DNA from: Pigmentiphaga kullae
GTDB taxonomy: Bacteria > Pseudomonadota > Gammaproteobacteria > Burkholderiales > Burkholderiaceae_B
Assembly: GCF_004216695.1 (NCBI RefSeq)
Contig: NZ_SGXC01000003.1
Span: 372,001 to 436,000, forward strand
Length of the DNA stretch: 64,000 nt
Direction of reading: 5' to 3'
Below the pieces are notes generated by a model. The model was not told the origin of the DNA. It saw only the letters and a list, made by a program, of their open reading frames with translations, and did no database searches. The position numbers and the translations under genes were made by a program. Positions 18,396 through 27,846 of the stretch are shown piece by piece. The stretch's first letter is position 1, and each line of letters opens with the position of its first letter.

Positions 18396-19235
18396 ATGCC
18401 GGCCCGGTCCTCCGCGCCATTGTCCGGGCGTGCCGCCATCCTGACCCGCCCCGGCGGGCAGAACGACGGCCTGGCGCGGGCGCTGGCTGCGCGGGGGTGG
18501 CGGGCGCTGGATCTGCCGGCGTTGCGGTTGACCCCCGAGGCCGGCCCGGCCCCCGATCCCGCGGCGTTTGAACTGGTCGTCTTCGTCAGCGGCAACGCCG
18601 TCCGGATGTTCCTGGACAAATGGCGCGATTCCGCCGGTCCGGACTGGACATGGCCCGCCGCCACGGCCGCCGCGGTCGTCGGACCCGCCAGCGCGCGGGC
18701 ATTGCGCGAGCACCCGGCCTTCGGTGGCGGACCGCGGCTGCTGCAGCCCGCGTCAGACAGTCCGCATTTCGACTCCGAAGCGTTGTGGGCGGTCCTGTCG
18801 GCCGCGCCGCTGCCATCGCGGGTACTGATCGTGCGTGGGGGCCGGGGCGAGCAGGGCACCGGCCGCGACTGGCTGGCCGGCCGGCTGCGCGAGGCCGGCG
18901 CCAGCGTCACCCTGCACCGCGCCTACCGGCGGGTCCCCGAGGCCTGGACGCCGCCCCAGGCCGACGGCTTGCGCGAACTGGCCCGCGCGGGCACGCCCAC
19001 CGCCTGGCTGCTGACCAGCGCCGAGGGCGTGGACGCGGTGCGCGGGCAGCTTGCCCGCCTGGGATTGCTGGACTGGTGGGCCGATTGTCGTCTCGTTGCA
19101 ACCCATCCACGGATCGCCCGGCATCTAATAACGGTGATCGCCGAAGCATTGCCCGCTCGCGACCACCCGCCAATGTTACAAACTTGCGCGCCCCGGGATG
19201 AGGACATCCTGGCCGCGATAGAATCGGTGTCATGA
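18396..19235 (+). CDS. hemD: uroporphyrinogen-III synthase
   Basis: 279 residues with the two-lobed HemD fold. It closes and inverts ring D of hydroxymethylbilane to form uroporphyrinogen III. The sequence is divergent, as is usual for HemD. Recognisable parts are the N-terminal AILTRPGGQNDGLARALAAR, the FVSGNAVRMF segment and the later VLIVRGGRGEQGTGRDWLA segment. It begins 6 bp after hemC and overlaps hemX by 4 bp (ATGA), so translation is probably coupled. Confidence 0.92.
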   Translation: MPARSSAPLSGRAAILTRPGGQNDGLARALAARGWRALDLPALRLTPEAGPAPDPAAFELVVFVSGNAVRMFLDKWRDSAGPDWTWPAATAAAVVGPASARALREHPAFGGGPRLLQPASDSPHFDSEALWAVLSAAPLPSRVLIVRGGRGEQGTGRDWLAGRLREAGASVTLHRAYRRVPEAWTPPQADGLRELARAGTPTAWLLTSAEGVDAVRGQLARLGLLDWWADCRLVATHPRIARHLITVIAEALPARDHPPMLQTCAPRDEDILAAIESVS

Positions 19236-20392
19236 CTGCATCCGAGAACGCATCTCCCGCATCCGCGCAGGGTCCTGCGCCCAACGATACCCGTTCCGCA
19301 ACCGAGCGCGCCGGCCGTGCCCCCAAGGGCCGGACGTCCAGCCGGTCCTTCCCCTGGCTGGGAACGGTGCTCGCCTTCGCGCTGATCGTGATCGTGGTGC
19401 TGGCGGCCGCGCTGTGGCGCCAGCAGCAGCTGGTCGATGCCATCGGCCGCGAATCGGCGCGCCGCTTCAACGAGATCGACTCCTTCTCGCGCGATGCCCA
19501 GGCCCGCGCCCGCCAGGCCCTGTCCATCTCCCAGGGCAACACCGACAAGCTGGCCGTGCTCGAATCCAAGGTGCTGGAATCGCAAAGCCAGCAGGCCGCG
19601 CTGGAACAGCTCTACCAGGAGCTGTCGCGCGGCGAGGACGAATGGACGCTGATCGAAGTCGAACAGGCCCTGTCCATCGCCGCCCAGCAACTGCAACTGG
19701 CCGGCAACGTGCAGAACTCCATCGCCGCGCTGCAGGTGGCCGACGCCCGGCTGGCGCGCGCCGACCGGCCGCAGTTCACCGCCGTGCGCCGCGCCATCGC
19801 GCAGGATCTCGAACGGCTGCGCGGACTGCCGTCGGTGGACGTGTCCGGCCTGGTGGTCAAGATCGACCAGTTGATCGGACTGCTCGACCGCCTGCCGCTG
19901 CTGGCCGGCGTGCAGCCGGCCCACGAAGCCGACGGCCAGGCCGCGCCGGCCGCCGCCCAAGCCGTGCAGGCGCCGGCGGCCGATGCGCCCTGGTGGAAGC
20001 GGGCCATCGCGTGGTGGGAACCGCTGCGCAACGGCTTCCTGGGCGACATGCGCGACCTGATCCGCATCCGTCGCATCGACAAGCCCGACGCCCTGCTGGT
20101 GTCCCCCGAGCAGGGCGCCATGGTGCGCGAGAACCTCAAGCTCAGGCTGCTCAATGCCCGCCTGGCCCTGCTGTCCAGGCAGGAGCATGCCTGGCGCGCC
20201 GACCTGGACGCGGTCGGCCAGGCCCTGCCCGCCTACTTCGACGCCAATGCGCCGGCTACGCGCAATGCCCAGACGCTGCTGCGGCAGATTCGCGAGACCG
20301 ACATCTCCATCGAGCTGCCGAACCTGAACGACAGCCTGGCCGCGGTGCGCTCGGTGCTGCCTCGCAATGCCGTTTCCGGCGCGCAGAGGTAA
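19232..20392 (+). CDS. hemX: HemX-family membrane protein
   Basis: 386 residues annotated in the family as uroporphyrinogen-III C-methyltransferase-like, though HemX has no shown SAM-binding motif and its role is poorly defined. A disordered N-terminal tail of about 42 residues precedes one membrane helix (about residues 43-65), then a long, probably coiled-coil, periplasmic domain rich in Gln, Ala and Leu. An Ala/Pro-rich linker near residue 230-250 splits it. The ATG overlaps the hemD stop, and hemY follows after 3 bp. Confidence 0.88.
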   Translation: MTASENASPASAQGPAPNDTRSATERAGRAPKGRTSSRSFPWLGTVLAFALIVIVVLAAALWRQQQLVDAIGRESARRFNEIDSFSRDAQARARQALSISQGNTDKLAVLESKVLESQSQQAALEQLYQELSRGEDEWTLIEVEQALSIAAQQLQLAGNVQNSIAALQVADARLARADRPQFTAVRRAIAQDLERLRGLPSVDVSGLVVKIDQLIGLLDRLPLLAGVQPAHEADGQAAPAAAQAVQAPAADAPWWKRAIAWWEPLRNGFLGDMRDLIRIRRIDKPDALLVSPEQGAMVRENLKLRLLNARLALLSRQEHAWRADLDAVGQALPAYFDANAPATRNAQTLLRQIRETDISIELPNLNDSLAAVRSVLPRNAVSGAQR

Positions 20393-20395
20393 GGC

Positions 20396-21691
20396 ATGCG
20401 CACCTGGTTCTGGACCCTGTTGCTGCTGGTGGCCGCCGTCGGGCTGGCCGTCGGGCTGCGTTATCACTCCGGCAACGTCGCGCTGCTGCTGCCGCCCTAC
20501 CGGGTCGAGCTGTCCGCCAGCCTGGCCGCGCTGATCCTGGTCGCGCTGTTCGCGGTGCTGTACGCCGCGCTGCGCGCCATCTCCTGGACCCTGGACCTGC
20601 CCGTGCGGGTGCGCCGCTGGCGTGCGCGCCGCGCGCTGACCCAGCAGCAGGAGCTGCTCGAGCGCGGCTGGATCAATCTGCTGGAGGGCCGCTATGCCAA
20701 GGCCGAGGCCGACATGAGCAGCGTGGCCGGACAGACCGACGTACCCTCGCGCCGTGTCCTGGCCAACCTGTCGGCCGCGCGGGCCGCGCATGCCATGCAG
20801 GAATTCGCCCGCCGCGACCTGCTGCTGGCGCAGGCCCGCGAGGCCGCCGACGCCGATGCCGGACTCAAGCCCGCCGTCGTCCTGGTCGAGGCCGACATGC
20901 TGCTCGACCAGCAGCGGCCCGAGGAAGCGCTGGCGCTGCTGTCGCAGCTGCACGACGGCGGTCCCAAGCACATGCATTCGCTGCGGCTCACCCTGCGCGC
21001 CCATCGCGACCTGGGACATTGGGCCGAGGTCCTGAAGCTGGCGCGCACGCTGTCCAAGCGCAATGCCCTGCATCCGGCCGCCGCCACGCGCATGATCGCC
21101 ACCGCCGCGGCCGAGTTGCTGCGGTCGGCCAGCGATGCCGCCACGCGGCGCGCCATCTGGAAAGACCTGAAAGACGACGAGCGCATCCTGCCCGAAGTGG
21201 CGCAGGCCGGCGCCGCGGTGTTCGAGGCCGATGGCGACGAGGCGCGCACCCGCCGCATCCTCGAGACCGCGCTCGACGCCCAGCTCAGCCCGCTCCTGCT
21301 GCAGGCCTATGCCCGTTGCAGTCCCGAACACATACCCCCGCGGCTGGAGAAGGCCGAGAGCTGGCTGCGCCAGCACCCCAATGATCCCGACCTGCTGCAG
21401 GCCCTGGGCACGCTGTGCCTGTGCGGCCGCCTGTGGGGCCCGGCGCAGCGATATCTCGAACGCAGCCTGAGCGAGCGCGACGACCCGCGCACGCATGCGC
21501 TGCTGGCCAGCCTGTACGATCGCACCGACCGCGCCGTCGAGGCCGTGCGCCACTGGCGCCTGGCGACCGAGGCGGTGATCGGCCTGCCGGTCCTGAAGGC
21601 CGACGAAGCCGTTCTGTTCGGCCCCGCCGCCGCGCGTCCGCAGTTCGAGAGCGAAGAGGACGTGGCGCCCGATCGCGCGGCCGGCCTCTAG
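20396..21691 (+). CDS. hemY: HemY-family membrane protein with TPR-like repeats
   Basis: 431 residues. Two N-terminal membrane helices (about 1-22 and 38-62) are followed by a helical TPR-like domain rich in Ala, Leu and Arg. This is the proteobacterial HemY of the hemCDXY operon, not the Bacillus protoporphyrinogen oxidase of the same name. A role in haem-pathway membrane organisation is suspected in the family. Last gene of the operon; a GC-rich stem follows at about 21714. Confidence 0.88.
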   Translation: MRTWFWTLLLLVAAVGLAVGLRYHSGNVALLLPPYRVELSASLAALILVALFAVLYAALRAISWTLDLPVRVRRWRARRALTQQQELLERGWINLLEGRYAKAEADMSSVAGQTDVPSRRVLANLSAARAAHAMQEFARRDLLLAQAREAADADAGLKPAVVLVEADMLLDQQRPEEALALLSQLHDGGPKHMHSLRLTLRAHRDLGHWAEVLKLARTLSKRNALHPAAATRMIATAAAELLRSASDAATRRAIWKDLKDDERILPEVAQAGAAVFEADGDEARTRRILETALDAQLSPLLLQAYARCSPEHIPPRLEKAESWLRQHPNDPDLLQALGTLCLCGRLWGPAQRYLERSLSERDDPRTHALLASLYDRTDRAVEAVRHWRLATEAVIGLPVLKADEAVLFGPAAARPQFESEEDVAPDRAAGL

Positions 21692-21713
21692 CGGCGGTTT
21701 TTTTCGATGTCGT

Positions 21714-21730
21714 GCCGGCCCCGGGCCGGT
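21714..21730 (+). terminator. weak GC-rich stem after hemY
   Basis: GCCGGCC and GGCCGGT form a six-pair GC core plus a G-U closing pair around a tight loop. A five-T run occurs 8 nt later (21738-21742), just before the ppa ribosome site. Possibly a leaky terminator allowing some hem read-through into ppa. Confidence 0.35.
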
Positions 21731-21761
21731 CCACCTGTTTTTACCAACCTTCCAGGCAGTT

Positions 21762-22298
21762 ATGAATCTCGATCGAGTCGGTCCCGGCAAAAAGGCGCCG
21801 GAAGAATTCAACGTCATCATTGAGATCCCGATGAACGCGGATCCGATCAAGTACGAAGTCGACAAGGAAACCGGAGCCTTGTTCGTCGATCGCTTCATGA
21901 TGACCGCCATGCACTACCCGTGCAATTACGGCTATGTGCCGCAGACCCTGTCCGACGACGGCGACCCCGTCGACGTGCTGGTCATCACTCCCCATCCGGT
22001 CACCGTCGGCGCCGTCGTGCGCTGCCGCCCCATCGGCATCCTGAACATGGACGACGAAGCGGGCGGCGACGCCAAGCTGCTGGCCGTGCCCGTGGACAAG
22101 GTCCTGCCCATCTACCGCCACTGGCAGAAGCCGGAAGACCTGCAGCCCGAGTACCTGCTGCGCATCCAGCATTTCTTCGAGCACTACAAGGATCTGGAGA
22201 AGGGCAAGTGGGTCAAGGTGAAGGGCTGGGACGGCCCGGAAGCCGCCCGCCAGGAGATCGTCGGCAGCATCGAGCGCTATCAGCGGGCCGGCAAGTAA
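21762..22298 (+). CDS. ppa: inorganic pyrophosphatase, family I
   Basis: 178 residues, typical of the bacterial soluble hexameric enzyme. It hydrolyses pyrophosphate and pulls biosynthetic reactions forward. The signature DGDPVDVLV (about residue 66) holds the Asp residues that bind Mg2+. [20 protein letters not shown] near the N-terminus and KWVKVKGW near the C-terminus are standard. Start ATG at 21762. A strong intrinsic terminator follows. Confidence 0.96.
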   Translation: MNLDRVGPGKKAPEEFNVIIEIPMNADPIKYEVDKETGALFVDRFMMTAMHYPCNYGYVPQTLSDDGDPVDVLVITPHPVTVGAVVRCRPIGILNMDDEAGGDAKLLAVPVDKVLPIYRHWQKPEDLQPEYLLRIQHFFEHYKDLEKGKWVKVKGWDGPEAARQEIVGSIERYQRAGK

Positions 22299-22319
22299 GG
22301 CGAGGGCCGCGCCGCTACG

Positions 22320-22348
22320 AAGAGACCTCCCGGCGGGAGGTCTTTTTT
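22320..22348 (+). terminator. rho-independent terminator of ppa
   Basis: Perfect 8-bp stem (22324-22331 with 22335-22342), a GGC loop, extended by A-T pairs and followed by six T. The convergent CoA-transferase gene ends at its edge, so it may also stop that transcript. Confidence 0.9.
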
Positions 22349-23619
22349 CATTGGGAAGGAGATGACTGCGCGCGCCGTACAACCCCGCGCGCCGCCAGTT
22401 CCTCGATGCGCTGGGGCGACAGCCCGGCCAGCGTTTCCAGGATTTCCTGCGTGTGGGCCCCGGGCACCGGCGCGGGCGTGTCGTAGCCGGCCTGGCTGTC
22501 GCTGAACTTGATCGGGAAGCCGGGCGCGCTGGCGCCCATGTCGGTGCCGGTCATGGGGTTGTGCACCGGGACCACCATGCCGCGCTCGCGCAGTTGCCGC
22601 CACTGCATGACCTCGTCGATGCCGCGGACCGGACTGCACGGCACCTTGGCCGCGTGCAGCGCGTTCACGATGTCTCCGGTGCCGCGGGCCTCGGTCCAGG
22701 CCGACACGATGGCGTCGATCTGCGCGTTGTGCGCGATGCGCCAGCCCAGGTCGTTCATCCGCGTATCGTCGGCCAGGTCCCGCCGGTCCATCGCGCCCAG
22801 CAGCGCGGTCCAGTCGGCGGCGGTGGCCGCGCCCAGCACTACCCAGCCATCGCGCGAGCGATAGACGTTGAAGGGCGAGAACCGCATGATGCGGCTGCCT
22901 TGACGCTGGGGCAGGCCCAGCTGCTCGTAGCAGTCGAAGGGTTCGTCGAACATCAACGAGAACAGGCAGTCGGCCATCGAAATGTCCACCGCCTGGCCGC
23001 ATCCCGTGCGCTGGCGGTGCAGCAGGGCGGCCAGGATGCCGGACGCGGCGAACACGCCGGCGATGGCGTCGGACAGCGGCGAGCCGGTCTTGACCGGGGG
23101 GCCGCCGGCTTCGCCGGTCACGCTCATCAGGCCTACCGCCGCCTGCACCATCAGGTCGTAGGCCTTCAGGTGCCGATCGGAACCGGTCGAGCCGTATCCC
23201 GTCAACGAGCAATAGACGATGCCGGGGTTGACCGCCGCCAGCGCGTCATAGCCTACCCCCAGCCGGTCCGCCACGCCCGCGCTGAAGTTGTCGATCACGA
23301 CGTCGGCGCCGGCTGCCATGCGCAGGAAGACCTCGCGGCCCGCGTCCGATTTCAGGTCCAGCATGACCGATTGCTTGCCGCGCGCGCGTTTCAGGTAGGC
23401 CAGCCCCATGTCCGCGTCCGAGGTCCGCTGGAAGGATACGCCGCCGGGGCCGGCGTAGGGGGGCGAGAACGCGGTGGGGTCGCCTGTGGCGGGATCGTCG
23501 ATCTTCACGACCTGCGCGCCCATGCCGGCAAGGAACAGGGTGGCCTGCGGGCCTGAGAAGAAGCGGGTCAGGTCCAATACGATCGTCCCGGATAATATTT
23601 TCTGCATGCTCAGGTTCAT
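22348..23619 (-). CDS. CaiB/BaiF-family (class III) CoA transferase
   Basis: 423 residues. Class III enzymes move CoA between carboxylic acids through an aspartyl-CoA anhydride. The likely catalytic Asp is in LKAYDLMVQA (about residue 170). The N-terminal LSGTIVLDLTRFFSGPQATLFLAGMG region is typical, as is the GSPLSDAIAGVFA segment. It lies 79 bp downstream of a LysR gene on the same strand and may be cotranscribed with it. Substrate unknown. Confidence 0.87.
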   Translation of the reverse strand: MNLSMQKILSGTIVLDLTRFFSGPQATLFLAGMGAQVVKIDDPATGDPTAFSPPYAGPGGVSFQRTSDADMGLAYLKRARGKQSVMLDLKSDAGREVFLRMAAGADVVIDNFSAGVADRLGVGYDALAAVNPGIVYCSLTGYGSTGSDRHLKAYDLMVQAAVGLMSVTGEAGGPPVKTGSPLSDAIAGVFAASGILAALLHRQRTGCGQAVDISMADCLFSLMFDEPFDCYEQLGLPQRQGSRIMRFSPFNVYRSRDGWVVLGAATAADWTALLGAMDRRDLADDTRMNDLGWRIAHNAQIDAIVSAWTEARGTGDIVNALHAAKVPCSPVRGIDEVMQWRQLRERGMVVPVHNPMTGTDMGASAPGFPIKFSDSQAGYDTPAPVPGAHTQEILETLAGLSPQRIEELAARGVVRRAQSSPSQ

Positions 23620-23698
23620 TCGGTGGCTTGGCGGGCAGTCTAAGCAGAACCGGCGATGCCGACGTCATAGGACTTTGCGCGGGGGACATATCCCGCAG

Positions 23699-24676
23699 TT
23701 ATGGACCCTCCGTGGCAGCCAGCATCGTCGCGCCGGGCCAGCCGCCCGCCGCGACGATGTCCCGTACCAGCTCGGGGACCAGCGCGGCCACGCTTTCCGC
23801 GGCGGAGCCCATGGCGACGATGTCCGGGCTGCACAGCGAGAGCCGCCGCAGGATGGGCGGATCGCCCACCGACAGCGCCGACAGCCGGTCGCGCGCGCCT
23901 TCGCCTACCAGCGAGGACAGCGACAGGATGGTGGCCGCCTGGCCGCGTTCGACGATGGCCTGGATGGTGGACAGCGAATCGAGTTCGGCCATGACCTGGG
24001 GGGCCAGCCCGCGCGCGGCGAAGACCTGGTCGATGAGCTGGCGCGTGATGTTGGCGCGTCCGGGCAGCACCAGCCGCATCGCCGCGGCGTCCTCCAGTCT
24101 GACGCGGCCGCCGCGGGCACTCGGGGCGGGCGTGGCTGACAGCAGAAACAGTTCTTCCTCGACCAGCGGGACCCGGTGGATGTGGGGCAGGTCGCCGCCC
24201 TCGCGCGCGGCCGCGCCCGGCGGCGGAGCCGGCTCGAACAGCAGGGACATCTCCAGGCGGCCGTTGCCCACCAGTTCGCGCAGGTGGCCGCTCAGGCTTT
24301 CGACCAGGCTGAGCTGGATGTCGGGGTAGCGCTGCTGCACGGCGGCGATGAGCGGGCCGGCCAGCACGTTCGCGGCGCTGGTGGGCATGCCCACCGACAC
24401 CGGGCCGCCGGGCAGGGCGCCGGCATGGGCGACGTCGCGGCGCAGGCGATCGACCTGCCGCAGCACGGCCTGGGCGTGCAGGTACAGGGTCTTGCCGCCG
24501 GCGGTGGGCGTGACCCCGCGCACGCTGCGCGCCAGCAGCCGCACGCCCAGTTCGGATTCCAGGTTCGCCATTTGCGCGCTGAGGGCCGGCTGCGCGACGT
24601 AGAGGTCCTTGGCCGCGCGGGACACGCTGCCCAGTTCGACGATGCGGACGAAGTACCGCAACTGTCTCAGCTCCAT
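23699..24676 (-). CDS. LysR-family transcriptional regulator
   Basis: 325 residues from the start at 24676 (M-E-L-R-Q-L-R-Y-F). The helix-turn-helix includes SVSRAAKDLYVAQPALSAQM (about residues 17-36). An earlier ATG at 24715 is less likely. It is divergent from the GST/CoA-transferase/Bug/isomerase cluster across a 144-bp region that holds candidate dyads. It is closely similar in its first 60 residues to the LysR at 42908, so both belong to one subgroup. Probably activates the divergent operon. Confidence 0.87.
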   Translation of the reverse strand: MELRQLRYFVRIVELGSVSRAAKDLYVAQPALSAQMANLESELGVRLLARSVRGVTPTAGGKTLYLHAQAVLRQVDRLRRDVAHAGALPGGPVSVGMPTSAANVLAGPLIAAVQQRYPDIQLSLVESLSGHLRELVGNGRLEMSLLFEPAPPPGAAAREGGDLPHIHRVPLVEEELFLLSATPAPSARGGRVRLEDAAAMRLVLPGRANITRQLIDQVFAARGLAPQVMAELDSLSTIQAIVERGQAATILSLSSLVGEGARDRLSALSVGDPPILRRLSLCSPDIVAMGSAAESVAALVPELVRDIVAAGGWPGATMLAATEGP

Positions 24677-24730
24677 GTTCTTCTCTCGTGCTCGCGGCGG
24701 AACACTGTAGACCATAGGTTCCGCATATAC

Positions 24731-24765
24731 CGGGATCGCAATGTCCTATTATTCCCGATGCATCG
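24731..24765. promoter_or_regulatory. LysR intergenic region with dyads and -10
   Basis: A CGGGA/TCCCG inverted repeat (24731-24735 and 24753-24757) brackets a -10-like TATTAT (24747-24752), and a perfect 10-bp palindrome CGATGCATCG follows at 24756-24765. No -35 is apparent, as expected for an activator-dependent promoter of the gene at 24821. Confidence 0.4.
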
Positions 24766-24820
24766 ATGTCCCTACCATGGCTTCCCATCCCCGGCTAAGC
24801 CGCGCAAGGGCACGGACATC

Positions 24821-25531
24821 ATGATCGACCTCTATTTCTGGACCACCCCGAACGCCTACAAGGTCTCGATCCTGCTGGAGGAACTGGAGCAACCCTATCG
24901 CGTGATGCCGGTGCACATCGGCAAGGGCGAGCAGTTCGATCCCGCCTTTCTGGCCATCAGTCCCAACAACAAGGTGCCCGCCATCGTCGACCATGACGGC
25001 CCGGGCGGGCGGCCGCTGGCCATGTTCGAATCGGGCGCGATCATGATGTACCTGGCCGAGAAGTTGGCCAGCCCCCTGCTGCCCGCGGATCCGGTCGGAC
25101 GCTACGCCACCGTGCAGTGGCTGATGTTCCAGATGGGCGGCGTCGGCCCGATGCTGGGCCAGGCGCATCACTTCCGCAAGTACGCGCCCGAGACCATTCC
25201 CTACGCGGTGGAGCGCTACACCAGCGAGGCGCATCGCCTCTACGGCGTGATCGACCGCCGCCTGGGCGAGGCCGAATATCTGGCCGGCGATGCCTACACG
25301 CTGGCCGACATCGCCACCTATCCCTGGCTGCGGCCCTACAAGTGGCAGGGCCAGGACATCGATGCCTGGCCCAACCTGAAGCGCTGGTACGCGGCGGTCC
25401 GCGCCCGCCCGGCCGTGCAGCGCGGACTCGCGGTGCTGGCCGCGAAGGTGGACCGCAGCGGCGCCCCGCCCCAGGGCGAGCGTTGGAACAACCTGTTCGG
25501 CGGCGCCCGGCTCGGCGCGCGCCAAGCCTGA
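24821..25531 (+). CDS. nu-class-like glutathione S-transferase
   Basis: 236 residues from ATG at 24821. The N-terminal thioredoxin fold begins FWTTPNAYKVSILLEE, the Thr-Pro-Asn motif of the YghU/YfcG (nu) class, and continues with NNKVPAIVD (cis-Pro) and ESGAIMMYLAEK. The C-terminal helical domain has the TLADIATYPW motif. Such enzymes have disulfide reductase or peroxidase activity. Here it opens a cluster with a CoA transferase, a Bug protein and an isomerase, hinting at a glutathione-dependent catabolic step. Confidence 0.87.
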   Translation: MIDLYFWTTPNAYKVSILLEELEQPYRVMPVHIGKGEQFDPAFLAISPNNKVPAIVDHDGPGGRPLAMFESGAIMMYLAEKLASPLLPADPVGRYATVQWLMFQMGGVGPMLGQAHHFRKYAPETIPYAVERYTSEAHRLYGVIDRRLGEAEYLAGDAYTLADIATYPWLRPYKWQGQDIDAWPNLKRWYAAVRARPAVQRGLAVLAAKVDRSGAPPQGERWNNLFGGARLGARQA

Positions 25532-25555
25532 CAACCGCCACACCGAAGGAGTCCC

Positions 25556-26821
25556 ATGTCCGCCGCCTTGCCCATGCTCAAGGGATACCGCGTCCTGGAT
25601 ATGACGCAGATCGTGGCCGGGCCGACGTGCTCGCGCATCATGGCCGAACTCGGCGCCGACGTCATCAAGCTCGAACTCGCGCCCTTCGGCGACCGCACCC
25701 GCATAGGCGGGCTGCGTTCGCGCGACCCGCTGCACAAGAATTCCAGCCGCAGCACCTATTACTTCCAGCACAACCATTCCAAGCGCAGCCTGGCGGTGGA
25801 CATGAAGCATCCGCGCGGCGTGGCGCTGATCAAGGCGCTGGCCGCGCGCTGCGACGTGCTGGTCGAGAACTTCAGTCCGGGAGTCATGGAGCGCGCGGGG
25901 CTGTCCTATGAAGCGTTGCGGGAAGCGAATCCGGGGTTGGTCATGTGCTCGATCTCGCTGGCCGGCCAGCACGGGCCGTTGAGCCGCAAGCCCGGCTACG
26001 ACTACGTTGCCCAGGCCTATGCCGGGGTCACGGACCTGATCGGCGAGCCGGATGGCGATCCGGCGATGATCACGATGGCCGTGGGCGACACGGCCACTGG
26101 CCTGACCGCCGCGATGGCCGTGGGCTACGCGCTGCTGCATCGCGAACGCACAGGCGAAGGCCAGCACGTCGAGGCCTCGCTGCTGGATACCTATTTCCAG
26201 ATGCACGAGGTGGCGCTGCCGCGCGTGTCGCTGCGTCCCGGCTACACGCCGCGCCGCACCGGCTCGCAGCATCCCGACGGCGGTCCGACCGGATTGTTCC
26301 GCTGCGGCGATGGCCGCTATATCGCGCTGGCCACACTGCCCCACCAATGGGAGGCGCTGGTCCGCGCCCTGGACATGTCCGAGCTGATGGCCGATCCGCG
26401 CTTTGCCACGGCGGCCCTGCGGCGCGACAACAACGCGGCGCTCAAGACCCTGCTGGAAGGGTGGCTGGCGCGCTTCGATTCCAGCGAGGCAGCCATCGCG
26501 GCGCTGGAGGCGCACCGTATTCCCTGCGCGCCCGTCCTGAGCCTGAACGAGGCGATGGCGCATCCGCACCTGCGCGAGCGCGGCACCGTGCGGCGCGTCC
26601 ATGACGAGGTGCTGGGGGATTTCGACATCCCCGGACTCCCCGTCCGGTTTTCCGCCTGGGAGCCCGCGCGCGAGCTGCGCGCCGATGCCCTGGGCGAGCA
26701 CAACGAAGACGTGTTGAGCGAGGTGCTCGGGCTGGGGCCCGAGGACATCGAGGCGCTCTACGCGCAGGAGGTCCTGGTACAGGACAGGCTGATCGCGCGC
26801 GGCAGACGCGGGACGGCCTGA
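25556..26821 (+). CDS. CaiB/BaiF-family CoA transferase
   Basis: 421 residues. N-terminal YRVLDMTQIVAGPTCSRIMA is standard. The likely catalytic Asp is in KPGYDYVAQAYAG (about residue 150). It starts 24 bp after the GST gene with a GGAG ribosome site and precedes a Bug gene by 28 bp, so the four genes at 24821-28449 form one operon. Probably activates the carboxylic acid captured by the Bug protein; the acid is unknown. Confidence 0.88.
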   Translation: MSAALPMLKGYRVLDMTQIVAGPTCSRIMAELGADVIKLELAPFGDRTRIGGLRSRDPLHKNSSRSTYYFQHNHSKRSLAVDMKHPRGVALIKALAARCDVLVENFSPGVMERAGLSYEALREANPGLVMCSISLAGQHGPLSRKPGYDYVAQAYAGVTDLIGEPDGDPAMITMAVGDTATGLTAAMAVGYALLHRERTGEGQHVEASLLDTYFQMHEVALPRVSLRPGYTPRRTGSQHPDGGPTGLFRCGDGRYIALATLPHQWEALVRALDMSELMADPRFATAALRRDNNAALKTLLEGWLARFDSSEAAIAALEAHRIPCAPVLSLNEAMAHPHLRERGTVRRVHDEVLGDFDIPGLPVRFSAWEPARELRADALGEHNEDVLSEVLGLGPEDIEALYAQEVLVQDRLIARGRRGTA

Positions 26822-26849
26822 CGAGTCATCCATCCAAGGAGGAGGCATC

Positions 26850-27815
26850 ATGCGGACATTCATGTTTGCGGCGGCATTGGCCGTGGCGGCCGGGCCGGTA
26901 TCGGCGCAGGATTTTCCGGCGCGGCCGGTCACGGTGATCGTGCCGTTCTCGGCCGGCGGCCCGACGGACGTGGTCGCGCGGCACCTGGCGCTGGCCATGG
27001 GCGCCAACCTGGGGCAGACGGTGGTGGTGGACAACCGGCCCAGCTCGGGTGGCATCGTCGGCGCGGAGGCGCTGCTGCGCGCCGCGCCCGACGGCTACAC
27101 GCTCATGATCCACAACATCGGCATGTCCACCGTGAAGGCCCTGTCCCCGGAGATCAAGTTCGATCCGGTGCGGGACTTCGGTTATGTAGGCGAAGTGGTC
27201 GACGTGCCCATGACCCTGGTCGGCAAGAAGGACCTGCCGGCCAGGAGTTTCCAGGAGCTCTCGGCCTACCTGAAGAGCCAGGGCTCGCGCATCAACCTCA
27301 GCAATGCCGGCATCGGCACCGCGTCCCATCTATGCGGCCTGATGCTGATGACGCGCCTGAAGGTGGCCTTGACGACCGTCCCGTACAAGGGCGCCGCGCC
27401 GGCCATGACCGACCTGCAGGGCGGCCAGGTCGATCTGCTGTGCGACCAGATCACGACCACCCAGCAACCCATTCTGACGAACCGCGTGCAGGCCTACGGC
27501 AGCACCACGGCGGTCCGCCTGCCTTCGCTGCCGGAACTGCCGACGCTGAGCGAGCAGGGGCTGCCCGGTTTCGAGGTGACCGTCTGGCACGGTCTCTACG
27601 CGCCGCGGGCGACGCCGCCGGCCGTGATCGGCAGGCTGCAGCGCGCCTTGCAGGCGGCCCAGTCGGATCCGGCCTTCGTCGACAGCATGAAGAAGCTGGG
27701 AGCCATGCCCGTGGGGCCGGAGCGGGCGACGCCCGCCGCGCTGGAGCGCAAGCTCAGGAGCCAGGTTGCCACGTGGACGCCGCTCATCCAGCAGTCGCAG
27801 GGACTGGTGCAATAG
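26850..27815 (+). CDS. Bug/TctC-family periplasmic solute-binding protein
   Basis: 321 residues with a Sec-type signal peptide (M-R-T-F-M-F-A-A-A-L-A through P-V-S-A, cleavage about residue 21). It has the Bug motifs VIVPFSAGGPTDVVAR, VVDNRPSSGG and APDGYT. The ribosome site is a strong AAGGAGG. It lies inside the GST/CoA-transferase/isomerase operon, so its ligand is likely the substrate of that pathway. No transport membrane subunits are present. Confidence 0.9.
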   Translation: MRTFMFAAALAVAAGPVSAQDFPARPVTVIVPFSAGGPTDVVARHLALAMGANLGQTVVVDNRPSSGGIVGAEALLRAAPDGYTLMIHNIGMSTVKALSPEIKFDPVRDFGYVGEVVDVPMTLVGKKDLPARSFQELSAYLKSQGSRINLSNAGIGTASHLCGLMLMTRLKVALTTVPYKGAAPAMTDLQGGQVDLLCDQITTTQQPILTNRVQAYGSTTAVRLPSLPELPTLSEQGLPGFEVTVWHGLYAPRATPPAVIGRLQRALQAAQSDPAFVDSMKKLGAMPVGPERATPAALERKLRSQVATWTPLIQQSQGLVQ

Positions 27816-27846
27816 CACGGACGCGGATTTTTCTGGAGCAAGACGC

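Noticed and set aside
18923-21910. 995-residue open frame antisense to hemD, hemX and hemY
   Set aside because: Low-complexity Gln/Gly/His/Arg composition typical of an antisense shadow; crosses three real genes.
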